Source of the DNA: an uncultured Bacilli bacterium
GTDB lineage: Bacteria; Bacillota_I; Bacilli_A; RF39; UBA660
Reading direction: 5' to 3'
NCBI GenBank assembly: GCA_947628325.1
Contig: CANQZL010000011.1
Location: 1-15,849, forward strand
DNA length: 15,849 bases
Shown piece after piece: positions 6,562 to 14,444 of this stretch (position 1 is the first letter of the stretch; every line of letters starts with the position of its first letter). Both the position numbers and the translations under genes were made by a program. The notes below the pieces were generated by a model, which had not been told where the DNA came from, made no database searches, and saw nothing but the letters and a program-made list of their open reading frames with translations.

Positions 6562-8049
6562 ATGCGTGAATTAACAGATCAAGAATTAGTAAGGAGAGAA
6601 AAGGCAGAAAAAATTAAAGAAATGGGTTTAGATCCATTTGGTCATAAATTTGAAAGAACTGCTTTTGCTAAAGAAATAAAAGATAAATACGCAGAAGTAT
6701 TACATGACGAATTTGAACATATGGATGATACTGCTACTGTAGCTGGTAGAATAATGTTTATTAGAAAGATGGGAAAGGCTTCATTCTTTTCTATAAAAGA
6801 TAAGACTGGACCTATTCAAATATATATTTCTATTAATGATGTAGGAGAAGAAGCTTATAGTTTATTTAAAACAGCTGATATAGGTGATATAGTTGGTGTT
6901 CATGGAAAAATTATGAAAACTCAAACTGGAGAAGTTACAATTAAATGTTTAGAATATACTCATTTAGTTAAAGCTTTAAAACCATTGCCTGAAAAGTTTC
7001 ATGGTCTTACTGATATTGAGGAAAGATATAGAAGACGTTATGTTGATTTAATAATGAATGATGATTCGAAAAAGGTGGCTTTTTTAAGACCTAAAATTAT
7101 TAGATGTATTCAAAATTATATGGATAATCAAGGTTTTACAGAAGTTGAAACTCCTATATTATCAACATTACTTACAGGAGCTAGTGCTAGACCATTTATA
7201 ACTCATCATAATACGCAAGATTTAGATATGTATTTACGTATTGCTTTAGAGTTACCACTAAAAAGATTATTAGTAGGTGGTATGGAAGCTGTATATGAAA
7301 TAGGACGAGTATTTAGAAATGAAGGAATGGATACTAAGCATAATCCAGAATTTACTTTAATGGAAGCATATCTTGCATATAGTGATTTAGAAGGTATGAT
7401 GAATCTTACTGAAGAAATGTTTCAAACTATTGCTAAAGAAGTATTTGGTAAAATGGAATATAAATTTGGGGGATATGATATAAACTTAGAAGGACCTTGG
7501 AAAAGAGTTAGTATGGTTGATGCTATAAAAGAACAAACAGGAATTGATTTTAAAAAAGAAATGACTGTTAAAGAAGCTTTAAAATTAGCTGAGGAACATC
7601 ATATTGAAGTACAAGAACATGAGAAAACTGTTGGACATATTATAAATTTATTTTTTGAAAAATATGTTGAAGAAACTTTAATTCAACCAACATTCTTATA
7701 TGGACATCCAATTGAAATTTCTCCACTTACTAAGAAAAATCCTGAAGATGGAAGATTTGTGGATAGATTTGAATTGTTTATAGCAGGTAAAGAATTTGCT
7801 AATGCTTATACTGAGTTAAATGATCCTGTTGATCAATTAGAAAGATTTGAAGAACAATTAAAGGAAAAAGATCTTGGTAATGAAGAAGCTAATGATATAG
7901 ATATGGACTTTATAGAAGCTTTAGAATATGGTATGCCACCTGCTGGAGGTATAGGATATGGTATTGATAGATTATGTATGTTATTCTTAGAACAAGAATC
8001 TATAAGGGACGTATTATTATTCCCTACAATGAAAGAAAGAGATAGATAA
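6562..8049 (+). CDS. lysS: Lysine--tRNA ligase, class II (LysS)
   Basis: The enzyme activates lysine with ATP and charges tRNA-Lys in the cytoplasm. The 495-aa length matches bacterial LysS (about 490-505). An N-terminal OB-fold anticodon-binding domain is seen around residues 55-150 (VAGRIMFIRKMGKASFF). It is followed by the LysS hallmark ERYRRRYVDLIMN, class II motif 1 (GFTEVETPIL), motif 2 (FRNEGMDTKHNPEFT, from about residue 251) and motif 3 (GYGIDRL, 465-471). All key elements are intact. A good SD (GAGG) supports the ATG. In many Bacillota lysS sits just upstream of the ctsR-clpC cluster; here a transporter and a Clp N-domain protein follow instead. The gene ends in a terminator that begins in its stop codon. 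Confidence 0.97.
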   Translation: MRELTDQELVRREKAEKIKEMGLDPFGHKFERTAFAKEIKDKYAEVLHDEFEHMDDTATVAGRIMFIRKMGKASFFSIKDKTGPIQIYISINDVGEEAYSLFKTADIGDIVGVHGKIMKTQTGEVTIKCLEYTHLVKALKPLPEKFHGLTDIEERYRRRYVDLIMNDDSKKVAFLRPKIIRCIQNYMDNQGFTEVETPILSTLLTGASARPFITHHNTQDLDMYLRIALELPLKRLLVGGMEAVYEIGRVFRNEGMDTKHNPEFTLMEAYLAYSDLEGMMNLTEEMFQTIAKEVFGKMEYKFGGYDINLEGPWKRVSMVDAIKEQTGIDFKKEMTVKEALKLAEEHHIEVQEHEKTVGHIINLFFEKYVEETLIQPTFLYGHPIEISPLTKKNPEDGRFVDRFELFIAGKEFANAYTELNDPVDQLERFEEQLKEKDLGNEEANDIDMDFIEALEYGMPPAGGIGYGIDRLCMLFLEQESIRDVLLFPTMKERDR

Positions 8050-8071
8050 GGCAAACTTTTGCCTTTTTTTT
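8048..8071 (+). terminator. Terminator of lysS
   Basis: AAGGCAA (8048-8054) pairs with TTGCCTT (8059-8065) around ACTT, followed by a long T-run. It begins with the last two bases of the stop codon and has three G-C pairs, more than most hairpins in this window. Confidence 0.8.
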
Positions 8072-8105
8072 CTTTATTAAAAATAATACTTAATTTATAA
8101 TGTTA

Positions 8106-8114
8106 TGGTATAAT
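8106..8114 (+). promoter_or_regulatory. Extended -10 promoter of the carrier gene
   Basis: TGGTATAAT is a perfect -10 (8109-8114) with TG at 8106-8107; no good -35 is seen. Only about 12 nt separate the expected start from AGGAGG (8121-8126), the strongest Shine-Dalgarno in the window, which serves the ATG at 8134. Confidence 0.6.
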
Positions 8115-8133
8115 TTTTGTAGGAGGTTTTTTT

Positions 8134-9564
8134 ATGAAAAAGAAAAGTGATAAGATAGTTATTCTCTTAATTATAATGGGAATATTTATGTTAGTATCTT
8201 GGGTAGTTAAGGGAGGTTCTTTTACTGAAGGACAATTTAACTATGTAACTGATTGGGCAAGAATGGGTTTATATGATTTATTACTAGTTAGTTATTCTGC
8301 TTTAAACTATAAAATAGTAGATATCATTTATATACTTGTTGTTGGTGGATGTTATGCAATATTATGTGATACTGGTAGTTATCGAAAATTAGTTGATAAA
8401 ACAGCTAAGTTAATAGAAGGTAAAGAAGCTATTGCAATGGCTATAATTACTTTTATAATGGGGGCTTATGTATCTATATCAAGTAATGTTATGACGTTGT
8501 TTTTCTTAGTACCATTTATTGTTTCAGTATTCTTAAGAAATGGTTGTAAAAAACTTACAGCATTAAGTGCTGGATTTGGTGGTATGTTTATTGGAATATT
8601 AGGTATGACATTTGGTACTTTTAGTCAAAGTTACTTAATAGAAGCAGTTGCTACTAATATTACAATTAAATCATTAATTTTAATTAAAATTATTCTTTTT
8701 GCTGTAGCTTATATCTTGTTTAATTTATTTGCTATAATGTATCTAAATAAATTTGGTAAATCTGAAGATGGTAGTAAGTATGATATTTTTTGTCCTGAAG
8801 AATTAGATGAAAGCAAAGTTAAGAAAAGAAAAAGAAAAAAATTATGGCCAGTTCTTATATTATTTGGTATTTTAACAATTGTATCTATGGTGGCTTATAT
8901 AAATTGGGGAGAAAGTTTTAATATAAATTTCTTTACTGATTTGCATACTAATTTTAAAAATGGTTTTGTAATTGCAGATATTCCAATACTTAGTACTTTG
9001 ATTGGAACTAATATTAATGGATTTGGAGAGTTTTCTGATTTATTAGGAGTTACTTTCTTTGTCTTAGTAACAACTATTATCGTAGCTTTATGTAATAAGA
9101 TGTCTCTACATAATATTGTTAAAAACTTTGGTATTGGAGCGAAAAAAATATCTAAAGTAGCTTTTATATATGGATTTGCTTATGTTGTATTATTGATGTG
9201 TATAGGTTATTCTTGGCCAATTACATTAATAAATAAATTATTTGGCGATGGTAATTTTAATTTATTAATATTTATTGTTACGGCATTTATTGCGCAATTA
9301 TTGTGTGGAGATATAGAGTTCTTAGGTTTTACTATTGGAGCTTATTTGGGATTAACATATAATGGAGATATTGCAGCAATAACTATTTTATGGAGAACAG
9401 GAGCAGCTCTTGCTTTAGTAATAGGTCCTACTAGTTTCTTATTACTTAGTGCTCTTACTTATGTTGATGTTCCTTATACTAAATGGTTAAAATATATATG
9501 GAAATTTGCTGCGACATTCTTATTAGCAATTATTGTAATATTTGCTGTTGTAATATATATGTAA
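8134..9564 (+). CDS. Multi-spanning membrane carrier, YfcC/DcuC-like (C4-dicarboxylate/basic amino acid type)
   Basis: This is a 476-aa integral membrane protein with roughly ten to eleven hydrophobic helices, the first at about residues 8-25. A short Lys/Arg cytoplasmic loop (KVKKRKRKK) sits near the middle, which splits the protein into two halves of helices. The layout suggests the YfcC/DcuC anaerobic carrier family: a short N-terminal helix, then VVGGCYAILCDTGSYRKLVDK, which resembles the GG-x3-x3-TGA segment after helix 2, then a Gly-rich region (AGFGGMFIGILGMTFG). The usual substrate-loop residues are not preserved clearly enough to name a substrate, so dicarboxylate, amino acid or peptide transport are all possible. 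It is a single-gene unit with its own promoter and terminator. The family call is moderate; the membrane-transport call is firm. Confidence 0.6.
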   Translation: MKKKSDKIVILLIIMGIFMLVSWVVKGGSFTEGQFNYVTDWARMGLYDLLLVSYSALNYKIVDIIYILVVGGCYAILCDTGSYRKLVDKTAKLIEGKEAIAMAIITFIMGAYVSISSNVMTLFFLVPFIVSVFLRNGCKKLTALSAGFGGMFIGILGMTFGTFSQSYLIEAVATNITIKSLILIKIILFAVAYILFNLFAIMYLNKFGKSEDGSKYDIFCPEELDESKVKKRKRKKLWPVLILFGILTIVSMVAYINWGESFNINFFTDLHTNFKNGFVIADIPILSTLIGTNINGFGEFSDLLGVTFFVLVTTIIVALCNKMSLHNIVKNFGIGAKKISKVAFIYGFAYVVLLMCIGYSWPITLINKLFGDGNFNLLIFIVTAFIAQLLCGDIEFLGFTIGAYLGLTYNGDIAAITILWRTGAALALVIGPTSFLLLSALTYVDVPYTKWLKYIWKFAATFLLAIIVIFAVVIYM

Positions 9565-9594
9565 AAGAAGTTAGTTAATAAAACTTCTTTTTTT
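9563..9594 (+). terminator. Terminator of the carrier gene
   Basis: AAAAGAAGTT (9563-9572) pairs with AACTTCTTTT (9582-9591) around a 9-nt loop and runs into further T. The left arm starts inside the TAA stop codon (9562-9564). Confidence 0.7.
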
Positions 9595-9606
9595 AAATTT
9601 CTTGCA

Positions 9607-9612
9607 TAGAAT
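9607..9612 (+). promoter_or_regulatory. Possible -10 of the Clp N-domain gene
   Basis: TAGAAT stands right after the terminator T-tract and about 17 nt before the ATG at 9629. The TG (9603-9604) is one base too far for a standard extended -10, and no -35 is seen. This is the weakest promoter call in the window and is included because the gene otherwise follows a terminator. Confidence 0.3.
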
Positions 9613-9628
9613 TAAATAGGTGATAATA

Positions 9629-9976
9629 ATGGATGAAATATTTAAGATAGCAGAGCAAGAAATGTTAGATTTAAAACAACCATATGTAGGAAGTGAACAT
9701 ATATTATTAGCTTATTTGAAAAAATATAATAATAAATATCTTTCATATGATAGATTTAAAAGTTATATTGAAGAAATAATAGGTAATTCATATAAAAAAA
9801 GTGAATATATACTATATACTCCAATTGTAAGGAATTTAAAAAATGAAGTTTCTGATATAAAGGAATGTTTGAAAAGGATATTATCAAATACAGATAGTAT
9901 TGCTTATAATATATTATTAAGTAAAAATGAAAATATAGAGAAAATAATTGAGGAAATAGAGAATACTAATAGTTAG
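9629..9976 (+). CDS. Stand-alone Clp N-domain protein (ClpC/ClpA N-terminal repeat, no AAA+ module)
   Basis: This is a 115-aa soluble protein resembling the N-terminal substrate/adaptor-binding domain of Clp ATPases. The first repeat is well kept: AEQEML..., then YVGSEHILLAYL (19-30), the counterpart of the GTEHLLLALL motif, and EEIIG (48-52). ILYTPIVRNL (61-70) corresponds to the IPYTPRAK start of the second repeat. The second repeat is degraded: it lacks the GTEH block but keeps a CLKRILSNTDSIAYNIL-type helix and a final NIEKIIEEIE helix. No Walker motifs follow; the frame stops in a terminator. The ATG at 9629 is preferred over the in-frame GTG at 9620, because AGGTG (9618-9622) is its ribosome site. 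The neighbours lysS and cysS flank clpC in many Bacillota, so this could be a reduced clpC or an independent adaptor. A role in Clp proteolysis is inferred. Confidence 0.65.
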   Translation: MDEIFKIAEQEMLDLKQPYVGSEHILLAYLKKYNNKYLSYDRFKSYIEEIIGNSYKKSEYILYTPIVRNLKNEVSDIKECLKRILSNTDSIAYNILLSKNENIEKIIEEIENTNS

Positions 9977-9985
9977 TATTTTTTT
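9962..9985 (+). terminator. Terminator of the Clp N-domain gene
   Basis: AATACTAA (9962-9969) and TTAGTATT (9973-9980) form an 8-bp stem with a TAG loop, then five T. The stop codon TAG (9974-9976) lies inside the right arm, so coding sequence and terminator are fused. Confidence 0.65.
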
Positions 9986-9998
9986 CTTTTAGAAATTG

Positions 9999-10007
9999 TG
10001 ATAAAAT
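9999..10007 (+). promoter_or_regulatory. Extended -10 promoter of cysS
   Basis: TGATAAAAT has TG at 9999-10000 and -10 TAAAAT at 10002-10007. The leader to the ATG at 10044 would be about 30 nt, too short for a T-box. No clear -35. Confidence 0.45.
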
Positions 10008-10043
10008 ACAGGTACTTAGATATTTATGAAAGGTGGAAAAGTT

Positions 10044-11354
10044 ATGAGAATTTATAATACTTTGACTGACAAAGTAGAAGAATTTATACCTATTGAAGAA
10101 GGTAAAGTAACAATGTATGTATGTGGACCAACAGTATATAACTATGTTCATATTGGTAACATGCGTCCAGTTATGACTTTTGATATGGTATATAATTATT
10201 TTAAGTATTTAGGTTATGAAGTAACTTATGCTTCTAACTTTACTGATGTTAATCCTAAGATTATAACAGCTGCAAAAGAATTAGGTTTAACAGAAAGAGA
10301 AGTAGCAGATAAGTTTATTAAAGCATACTTAAATGATTTGGAGTCTTATAACTGTTCTACTATAGATTATCGTCCAAGAGTAATTGAACATATTGATGAT
10401 ATATATAATTTTATTAGTAAATTAATTGAAAAAGATATGGCTTATGAAGTTGATGGTGATGTTTATTTTAGAGTAAATAAAATACCTAATTATGGAATAT
10501 TATCAAATCAAAATGTTGATGAACTAATTTCTGGAGCTAGAGTAGAAGTAGATGAAAAAAAGGAGAGTCCATTAGATTTTGCTTTATGGCGTAAAACGAC
10601 AGAAGGTGAACAATTTGACTCACCTTGGGGTAAAGGAATACCAGGATGGCATACAGAATGTGTAGTTATGATTAATAGTCTTTTTGGTACTAAGATAGAT
10701 ATCCATGGAGGTGGAGTTGATTTAAAATTTCCTCATCATGAAAATGAAATAGCTCAGAGTATGGCTTTGAATAACAATACACTTGCTAACTATTGGATGC
10801 ATAATGGACATATAAACTTAGATGGCGAAAAGATGAGTAAATCTTTAGGTAATTTTATTCTAGCTAGAGATTTTGTAAAATTACATAGTCCTAATGTTAT
10901 TAAAATAGCTTTATTTAAAACTCATTATAGACTGCCTCTTAATTTAACAGATGATTTATTTAATGAAGCAGTTGTTATAGATAAAAAAATATATGATGTA
11001 TTAAGACAAGCTAATTTAAAGATTCAAACTGATAAATTAGAAATAGGTATAGTTAAGAAAGATGAAAAAATAAATGAGATAATGGATGAAGATTTTAATA
11101 CGCCAAATTTAATTACTTATTTAAATGATTTAGTTAAAGAACTTAATAGTGCTTTAAGAAGTAATCAAGATATAGTAAGTCCTTATGATAAGATTAACTT
11201 AATAAATAAAATTCTTGGTTTAAAATATGATTTACCAAAAATGTCTGATGAAGATATAGAAATTTATAATAAGTGGAATGAATATCGTAAGAATAAGGAT
11301 TTTGAAAATGCTGATAAATTAAGAAGTATCTTAGTAGAGAAAAATATAATATAG
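10044..11354 (+). CDS. cysS: Cysteine--tRNA ligase (CysS), lacking the usual C-terminal tail
   Basis: This class I synthetase charges tRNA-Cys. The HIGH-type motif is HIGN (36-39) and the signature is KMSKS (263-267). The zinc ligands expected for CysS are present: Cys27 in VCGPTV, Cys206 in WHTEC, and His231/Glu235 of the HHENE stretch. The ATG at 10044 is chosen because AGGTGG (10031-10036) precedes it and MRIYNTLT is the family start; the ATG at 10026 overlaps that ribosome site. At 436 aa it is about 25-30 residues shorter than typical CysS. The ending DFENADKLRSILVEKNII aligns with the family up to the residues before the usual ...DT-x-QGT-x-W(K/R) tail, which is missing. The catalytic core appears complete. 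The stop codon touches the ribosome site of the next gene, so cysS and yugP are likely co-transcribed. Confidence 0.96.
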   Translation: MRIYNTLTDKVEEFIPIEEGKVTMYVCGPTVYNYVHIGNMRPVMTFDMVYNYFKYLGYEVTYASNFTDVNPKIITAAKELGLTEREVADKFIKAYLNDLESYNCSTIDYRPRVIEHIDDIYNFISKLIEKDMAYEVDGDVYFRVNKIPNYGILSNQNVDELISGARVEVDEKKESPLDFALWRKTTEGEQFDSPWGKGIPGWHTECVVMINSLFGTKIDIHGGGVDLKFPHHENEIAQSMALNNNTLANYWMHNGHINLDGEKMSKSLGNFILARDFVKLHSPNVIKIALFKTHYRLPLNLTDDLFNEAVVIDKKIYDVLRQANLKIQTDKLEIGIVKKDEKINEIMDEDFNTPNLITYLNDLVKELNSALRSNQDIVSPYDKINLINKILGLKYDLPKMSDEDIEIYNKWNEYRKNKDFENADKLRSILVEKNII

Positions 11355-11365
11355 AGGTGCGCTGA

Positions 11366-12043
11366 TTGGAAAATATTGTTTTGTATTTACTTATATTAGT
11401 TATTCCTTTAATAGCAACAGTTAATATTAATTCTTGTTATGCTAAATATAAAGGTATAGATAATAAAAAGAAATTGAGTGGTTTTGAAGTAGCAAGAAAG
11501 ATATTGGATGAAAATGGTCTTAATGATATGTATATTGTTGAAGTAAAAGGAAGTTTATCTGACCATTATGATCCAAATCAAAAAGTAGTACGTTTATCAA
11601 CTGATGTATTTCATGGGGAAACTATTGCTGCTATAGCTGTAGCTGCTCATGAGTGTGGTCATGCGATACAAGATAAAGAAAACTATACATGGATGAGAAT
11701 AAGATCTATGTTATGGCCAGTAGTTAATTTTGGAACTTATATGGCATATATTTTATTCTTTATAAGTATTTTATTTCAATTAATAGATTTTCTTATGATT
11801 TCAATAGTTGTAGTATTATTAGGTTTGATATTTCAACTTGTTACTTTACCTGTTGAATTTGATGCTAGTAAACGAGCTTTAAAGTTTTTAAAAAAATATG
11901 ATTTAGTTGAAAAGAAAGAATATGAAGGTACAGAGAAAGTATTAAAAGCTGCAGCTTATACTTATGTTGCCTCAGTATTATCTTCAATTTTAAACTTAGT
12001 AAGACTATTACTTTTAAGTTCTGAAAGAAATAGAAGAAGTTAA
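11366..12043 (+). CDS. yugP: Membrane zinc metallopeptidase, YugP family
   Basis: This is a 225-aa membrane-associated metallopeptidase of the YugP/Zn-peptidase_2 type, equal in length to B. subtilis YugP. An N-terminal hydrophobic helix (about 3-19) precedes the domain. The zinc site is HECGH (95-99) in AAHECGHAIQD. A double membrane region lies around 115-160, and the downstream LPVEFDASKRAL segment carries the candidate third ligand (Glu). A final hydrophobic stretch occurs near the C-terminus. The start is TTG at 11366: GAGGTG (11354-11359) sits six bases upstream, no ATG is closer, and translation from it matches the family N-terminus. It follows cysS by 11 nt. The physiological substrate is not established for the family. 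Confidence 0.9.
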   Translation: MENIVLYLLILVIPLIATVNINSCYAKYKGIDNKKKLSGFEVARKILDENGLNDMYIVEVKGSLSDHYDPNQKVVRLSTDVFHGETIAAIAVAAHECGHAIQDKENYTWMRIRSMLWPVVNFGTYMAYILFFISILFQLIDFLMISIVVVLLGLIFQLVTLPVEFDASKRALKFLKKYDLVEKKEYEGTEKVLKAAAYTYVASVLSSILNLVRLLLLSSERNRRS

Positions 12044-12059
12044 ATATTAAAAAGTATGT

Positions 12060-12094
12060 AAAGAAATGAGTATTTTACTCATTTCTTTAGTTTT
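12060..12094 (+). terminator. Long hairpin terminator after yugP
   Basis: AAAGAAATGAGTA (12060-12072) pairs perfectly with TACTCATTTCTTT (12076-12088) around TTT, a 13-bp stem. The tail is AGTTTT rather than a clean T-run, so termination may be incomplete; the hairpin could also protect the 3' end. Confidence 0.65.
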
Positions 12095-12097
12095 AAA

Positions 12098-12106
12098 TGT
12101 TATAAT
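12098..12106 (+). promoter_or_regulatory. Extended -10 promoter of the 12130-14357 unit
   Basis: TGTTATAAT is a perfect -10 (12101-12106) with TG at 12098-12099. The leader is short, and GAGGTG (12119-12124) then serves the ATG at 12130. Confidence 0.55.
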
Positions 12107-12129
12107 TTAGATAATAAAGAGGTGTGTAT

Positions 12130-13092
12130 ATGAATATTATTGATAAAAAGCCACGTGAAACGCCAGCTAATTATTTTTATGGAGTTAATGTAAATGATAA
12201 AGAAGCAGTTAAAGAAGAATATGAAAAGTTAAGGAAAAGACATAAAGTTATTACGATTGTTGTTATTATAGCTATAGCTGTTTTTGGAGTAATTTTATTT
12301 GACTTCTGTCGTGTTAATTTTATGGGTTCTAAGCCACTTTTTGCTGTTTCTAAAAAAGTTGAAAGAGGAACTTTGTTTCAAGGAATAGGTTATAAAGTTT
12401 TATATTGTAGTAATGGTGAAAGATATTTAGGTTCTGTATTGTATAAAGCTTGTGATGAAATAGATGAAAGAACTTTTACAAATGTTGTTTATGAAAAGTT
12501 TGTTAATTATTCTATTGATAATAAAACACTTGACAAGGATAGTTTAAAAGAATTAACTATCAATAATCTTGATTATGATGAAGATAATGAAGAAGGAGGA
12601 AGTGATTATCTTTTAGATATTACATTTACATGTGAAGATGATGGCAATAAGTGTTTAAAAACAGAAAAAGAATATTATGATCCAAATAATATTAAGTTGA
12701 TAATTAGAATTAATAGATATAATGAAATATATTCAGTAGTACCATTTAAAACAAGTGGTGCAAATTATGAAAATTTAAAGAAATTATATACTGATAAAGC
12801 AAAAGAATATATGATAAATAATGATTTAATGGATGAAGACAACACTCATTCATTTAGTATTAACTTAGTAGAAAATCATGGTAAATATAAATTTAGAGGA
12901 ACTACTTATGCTGATTCTTATCTAGCTGAAATAAATTATAATTGTAATGATCATTCTAATACATGTATAAAAGCTATTGATGATGAAGATTTAGAAGGAG
13001 ATTTTTCTAATTTATCATTTTATATGTCAGTATTTATTGATGAAGATGATAATGTATTATTAATGGGACCTAAAGAGTATTTTGAGTTATAA
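12130..13092 (+). CDS. Single-pass membrane protein with two CX6C repeats (hypothetical)
   Basis: This is a 320-aa protein of no recognised family. A charged cytoplasmic N-terminus (1-39, ending KLRKRHK) leads to one transmembrane helix (about 40-57) and a large, probably extracellular domain. Positive charges before the helix support N-in/C-out topology. The outer part contains Cys93 and Cys108, then two similar segments, each with strands followed by CX6C: C168-EDDGNK-C175 and C272-NDHSNT-C279, 104 residues apart, each ahead of an acidic patch and a hydrophobic strand. The repeated spacing suggests an internal domain duplication and possible disulphides. The ATG at 12130 is preferred to the GTG at 12124, which belongs to the ribosome site. 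The femAB gene starts about 23 nt downstream, so a cell-envelope role is plausible but inferred. Confidence 0.6.
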   Translation: MNIIDKKPRETPANYFYGVNVNDKEAVKEEYEKLRKRHKVITIVVIIAIAVFGVILFDFCRVNFMGSKPLFAVSKKVERGTLFQGIGYKVLYCSNGERYLGSVLYKACDEIDERTFTNVVYEKFVNYSIDNKTLDKDSLKELTINNLDYDEDNEEGGSDYLLDITFTCEDDGNKCLKTEKEYYDPNNIKLIIRINRYNEIYSVVPFKTSGANYENLKKLYTDKAKEYMINNDLMDEDNTHSFSINLVENHGKYKFRGTTYADSYLAEINYNCNDHSNTCIKAIDDEDLEGDFSNLSFYMSVFIDEDDNVLLMGPKEYFEL

Positions 13093-13115
13093 TAATGTCT
13101 GAAAGGAATGATATT

Positions 13116-14357
13116 ATGAAATTTGTAGAAAATTTAACGCCAGAAGAATATAGAGAATTTTTTAATAGTTTTCCTTATAGTCATTTTTTACAATCTTATG
13201 CATGGGGAGAAGCAATTAAAGAAACAAGAGGTAAAATTCCTTATTATGTAGGATTAAAAGATGAAGATAATAAATTAGTAGCTGCAGCATTACTTCTTAA
13301 AAAGAATTTACCATTTGGTTTATGTTACTATTATTGCTCTCGTGGGTATTTGATAGATTTTAAAAACAAAGAATTATTAAAAACGTTTACTGAAGAAATA
13401 AAAAAGTATCTTAAAAAAAATAATGCTATATATGTAAAAATAAATCCAGAAATAATGTATCAAGAAATTGATAAAGAAGGGAATAGAATTCCAGATAGTA
13501 AAAATAATATTGATATTTTTGATAATTTAATAGAACTAGGATATAAGCATCAAGGATTTGTTAAATTACATGAAAATAATGAACCAAGATATTCTTTTAG
13601 AAGATATTTTGAAAAGTATAATAGTATTGAAGAAATAAATAGTAGTATTTCAAAAACTTTTATGAAAACAGTAAGACGAAGCTATAATTATAATTTAAAA
13701 GTTAATACTGATGGTAATGTTGATGACTTTTTTGAACTTAATAAATCTAATGCTTTAAAAGATGGATTTATGCAATACTCAGATAATTTTTATAAAACTT
13801 TATATAAATATGGTAAAAAATATAATAATGTTATGGTATTTAATATTTCTGTTAATGGTAAAGAACTATATAAAAAGACTAAAGAAGATTATGACAAATT
13901 AGATGATGATTTTAAAAATGGTTTAATTACTAAGAAAAATAAAGCTGATAGTACAGAAAAATTAGAAAGACTAAAGAAAGAATTAGAAATGTTTGAACAA
14001 TATAAAGATCAAGATGATATGGTAATATGTTCTATGATTAATGGAATAGCTAATAAACAGATGTGGACAATGTATATTGGTAATAATAAATTAGGAGAAT
14101 ATCTATTTGCAGTTAATAGAGTATATTATGAAACGATTTTATATTGTTTTGAACATAAATATCGCTTTTTAGATTTATATGGAACTGTAGGTGATCCTCA
14201 TACAAAACATCGTAATTTAGGGGGATTACATTCATATAAAGAAAAATTTGGTGATACATATATAGAATTTATTGGGGAATTTGATTTAGTAAATAAACCT
14301 TTAATATATAAGATATTGCCTTATTTACTTAAAATATATCGTAAATTTAAAAGATGA
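13116..14357 (+). CDS. FemAB-family aminoacyl transferase for the peptidoglycan cross-bridge
   Basis: FemA/FemB/FemX/MurM proteins use aminoacyl-tRNA to add bridge amino acids to lipid II in the cytoplasm. The 413-aa product matches family length (about 400-420). It starts with the typical MKFVENLTPEEYREFF and has SHFLQSYAWGE (22-32). A charged helical arm of coiled-coil character occupies about residues 250-297. The conserved DLYGTVGDP...GLHSYKEKFG block of the second GNAT-like domain lies around 353-380. The start at 13116 is chosen because GAAAGG (13101-13106) precedes it; the in-frame ATG at 13095, three bases after the previous stop, lacks a ribosome site. Which member and which amino acid cannot be told from sequence by eye. 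It shares a transcript with the membrane protein upstream. Confidence 0.9.
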   Translation: MKFVENLTPEEYREFFNSFPYSHFLQSYAWGEAIKETRGKIPYYVGLKDEDNKLVAAALLLKKNLPFGLCYYYCSRGYLIDFKNKELLKTFTEEIKKYLKKNNAIYVKINPEIMYQEIDKEGNRIPDSKNNIDIFDNLIELGYKHQGFVKLHENNEPRYSFRRYFEKYNSIEEINSSISKTFMKTVRRSYNYNLKVNTDGNVDDFFELNKSNALKDGFMQYSDNFYKTLYKYGKKYNNVMVFNISVNGKELYKKTKEDYDKLDDDFKNGLITKKNKADSTEKLERLKKELEMFEQYKDQDDMVICSMINGIANKQMWTMYIGNNKLGEYLFAVNRVYYETILYCFEHKYRFLDLYGTVGDPHTKHRNLGGLHSYKEKFGDTYIEFIGEFDLVNKPLIYKILPYLLKIYRKFKR

Positions 14358-14384
14358 GTTTCAATAAATTATTGAAACTTTTTT
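14357..14384 (+). terminator. Terminator of the femAB unit
   Basis: AGTTTCAAT (14357-14365) pairs with ATTGAAACT (14371-14379) around AAATT, followed by T to 14384. The first base is the last base of the TGA stop. The repeat is a perfect 23-nt palindrome if the loop is ignored. Confidence 0.75.
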
Positions 14385-14413
14385 ATGTATAAATTTAAAA
14401 TTATAAATATTTA

Positions 14414-14427
14414 TGGTAGAATATAAA
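14414..14427 (+). promoter_or_regulatory. Extended -10 promoter of the last gene
   Basis: TGGTAGAAT gives TG at 14414-14415 and -10 TAGAAT at 14417-14422; an overlapping TATAAA (14422-14427) is an alternative. AGGGTG (14432-14437) follows as ribosome site for the ATG at 14445. Confidence 0.45.
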
Positions 14428-14444
14428 TGATAGGGTGATATAAA

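Noticed and set aside
7833..8054. Open frame of 73 codons on the minus strand inside the end of lysS
   Set aside because: It is the antisense shadow of the conserved LysS motif 3 region, has no ribosome site, and overlaps a certain gene.
9966..10151. Minus-strand frame of 61 codons across the cysS promoter
   Set aside because: It overlaps the terminator, the cysS promoter and the conserved CysS start; composition and context fit a shadow frame.
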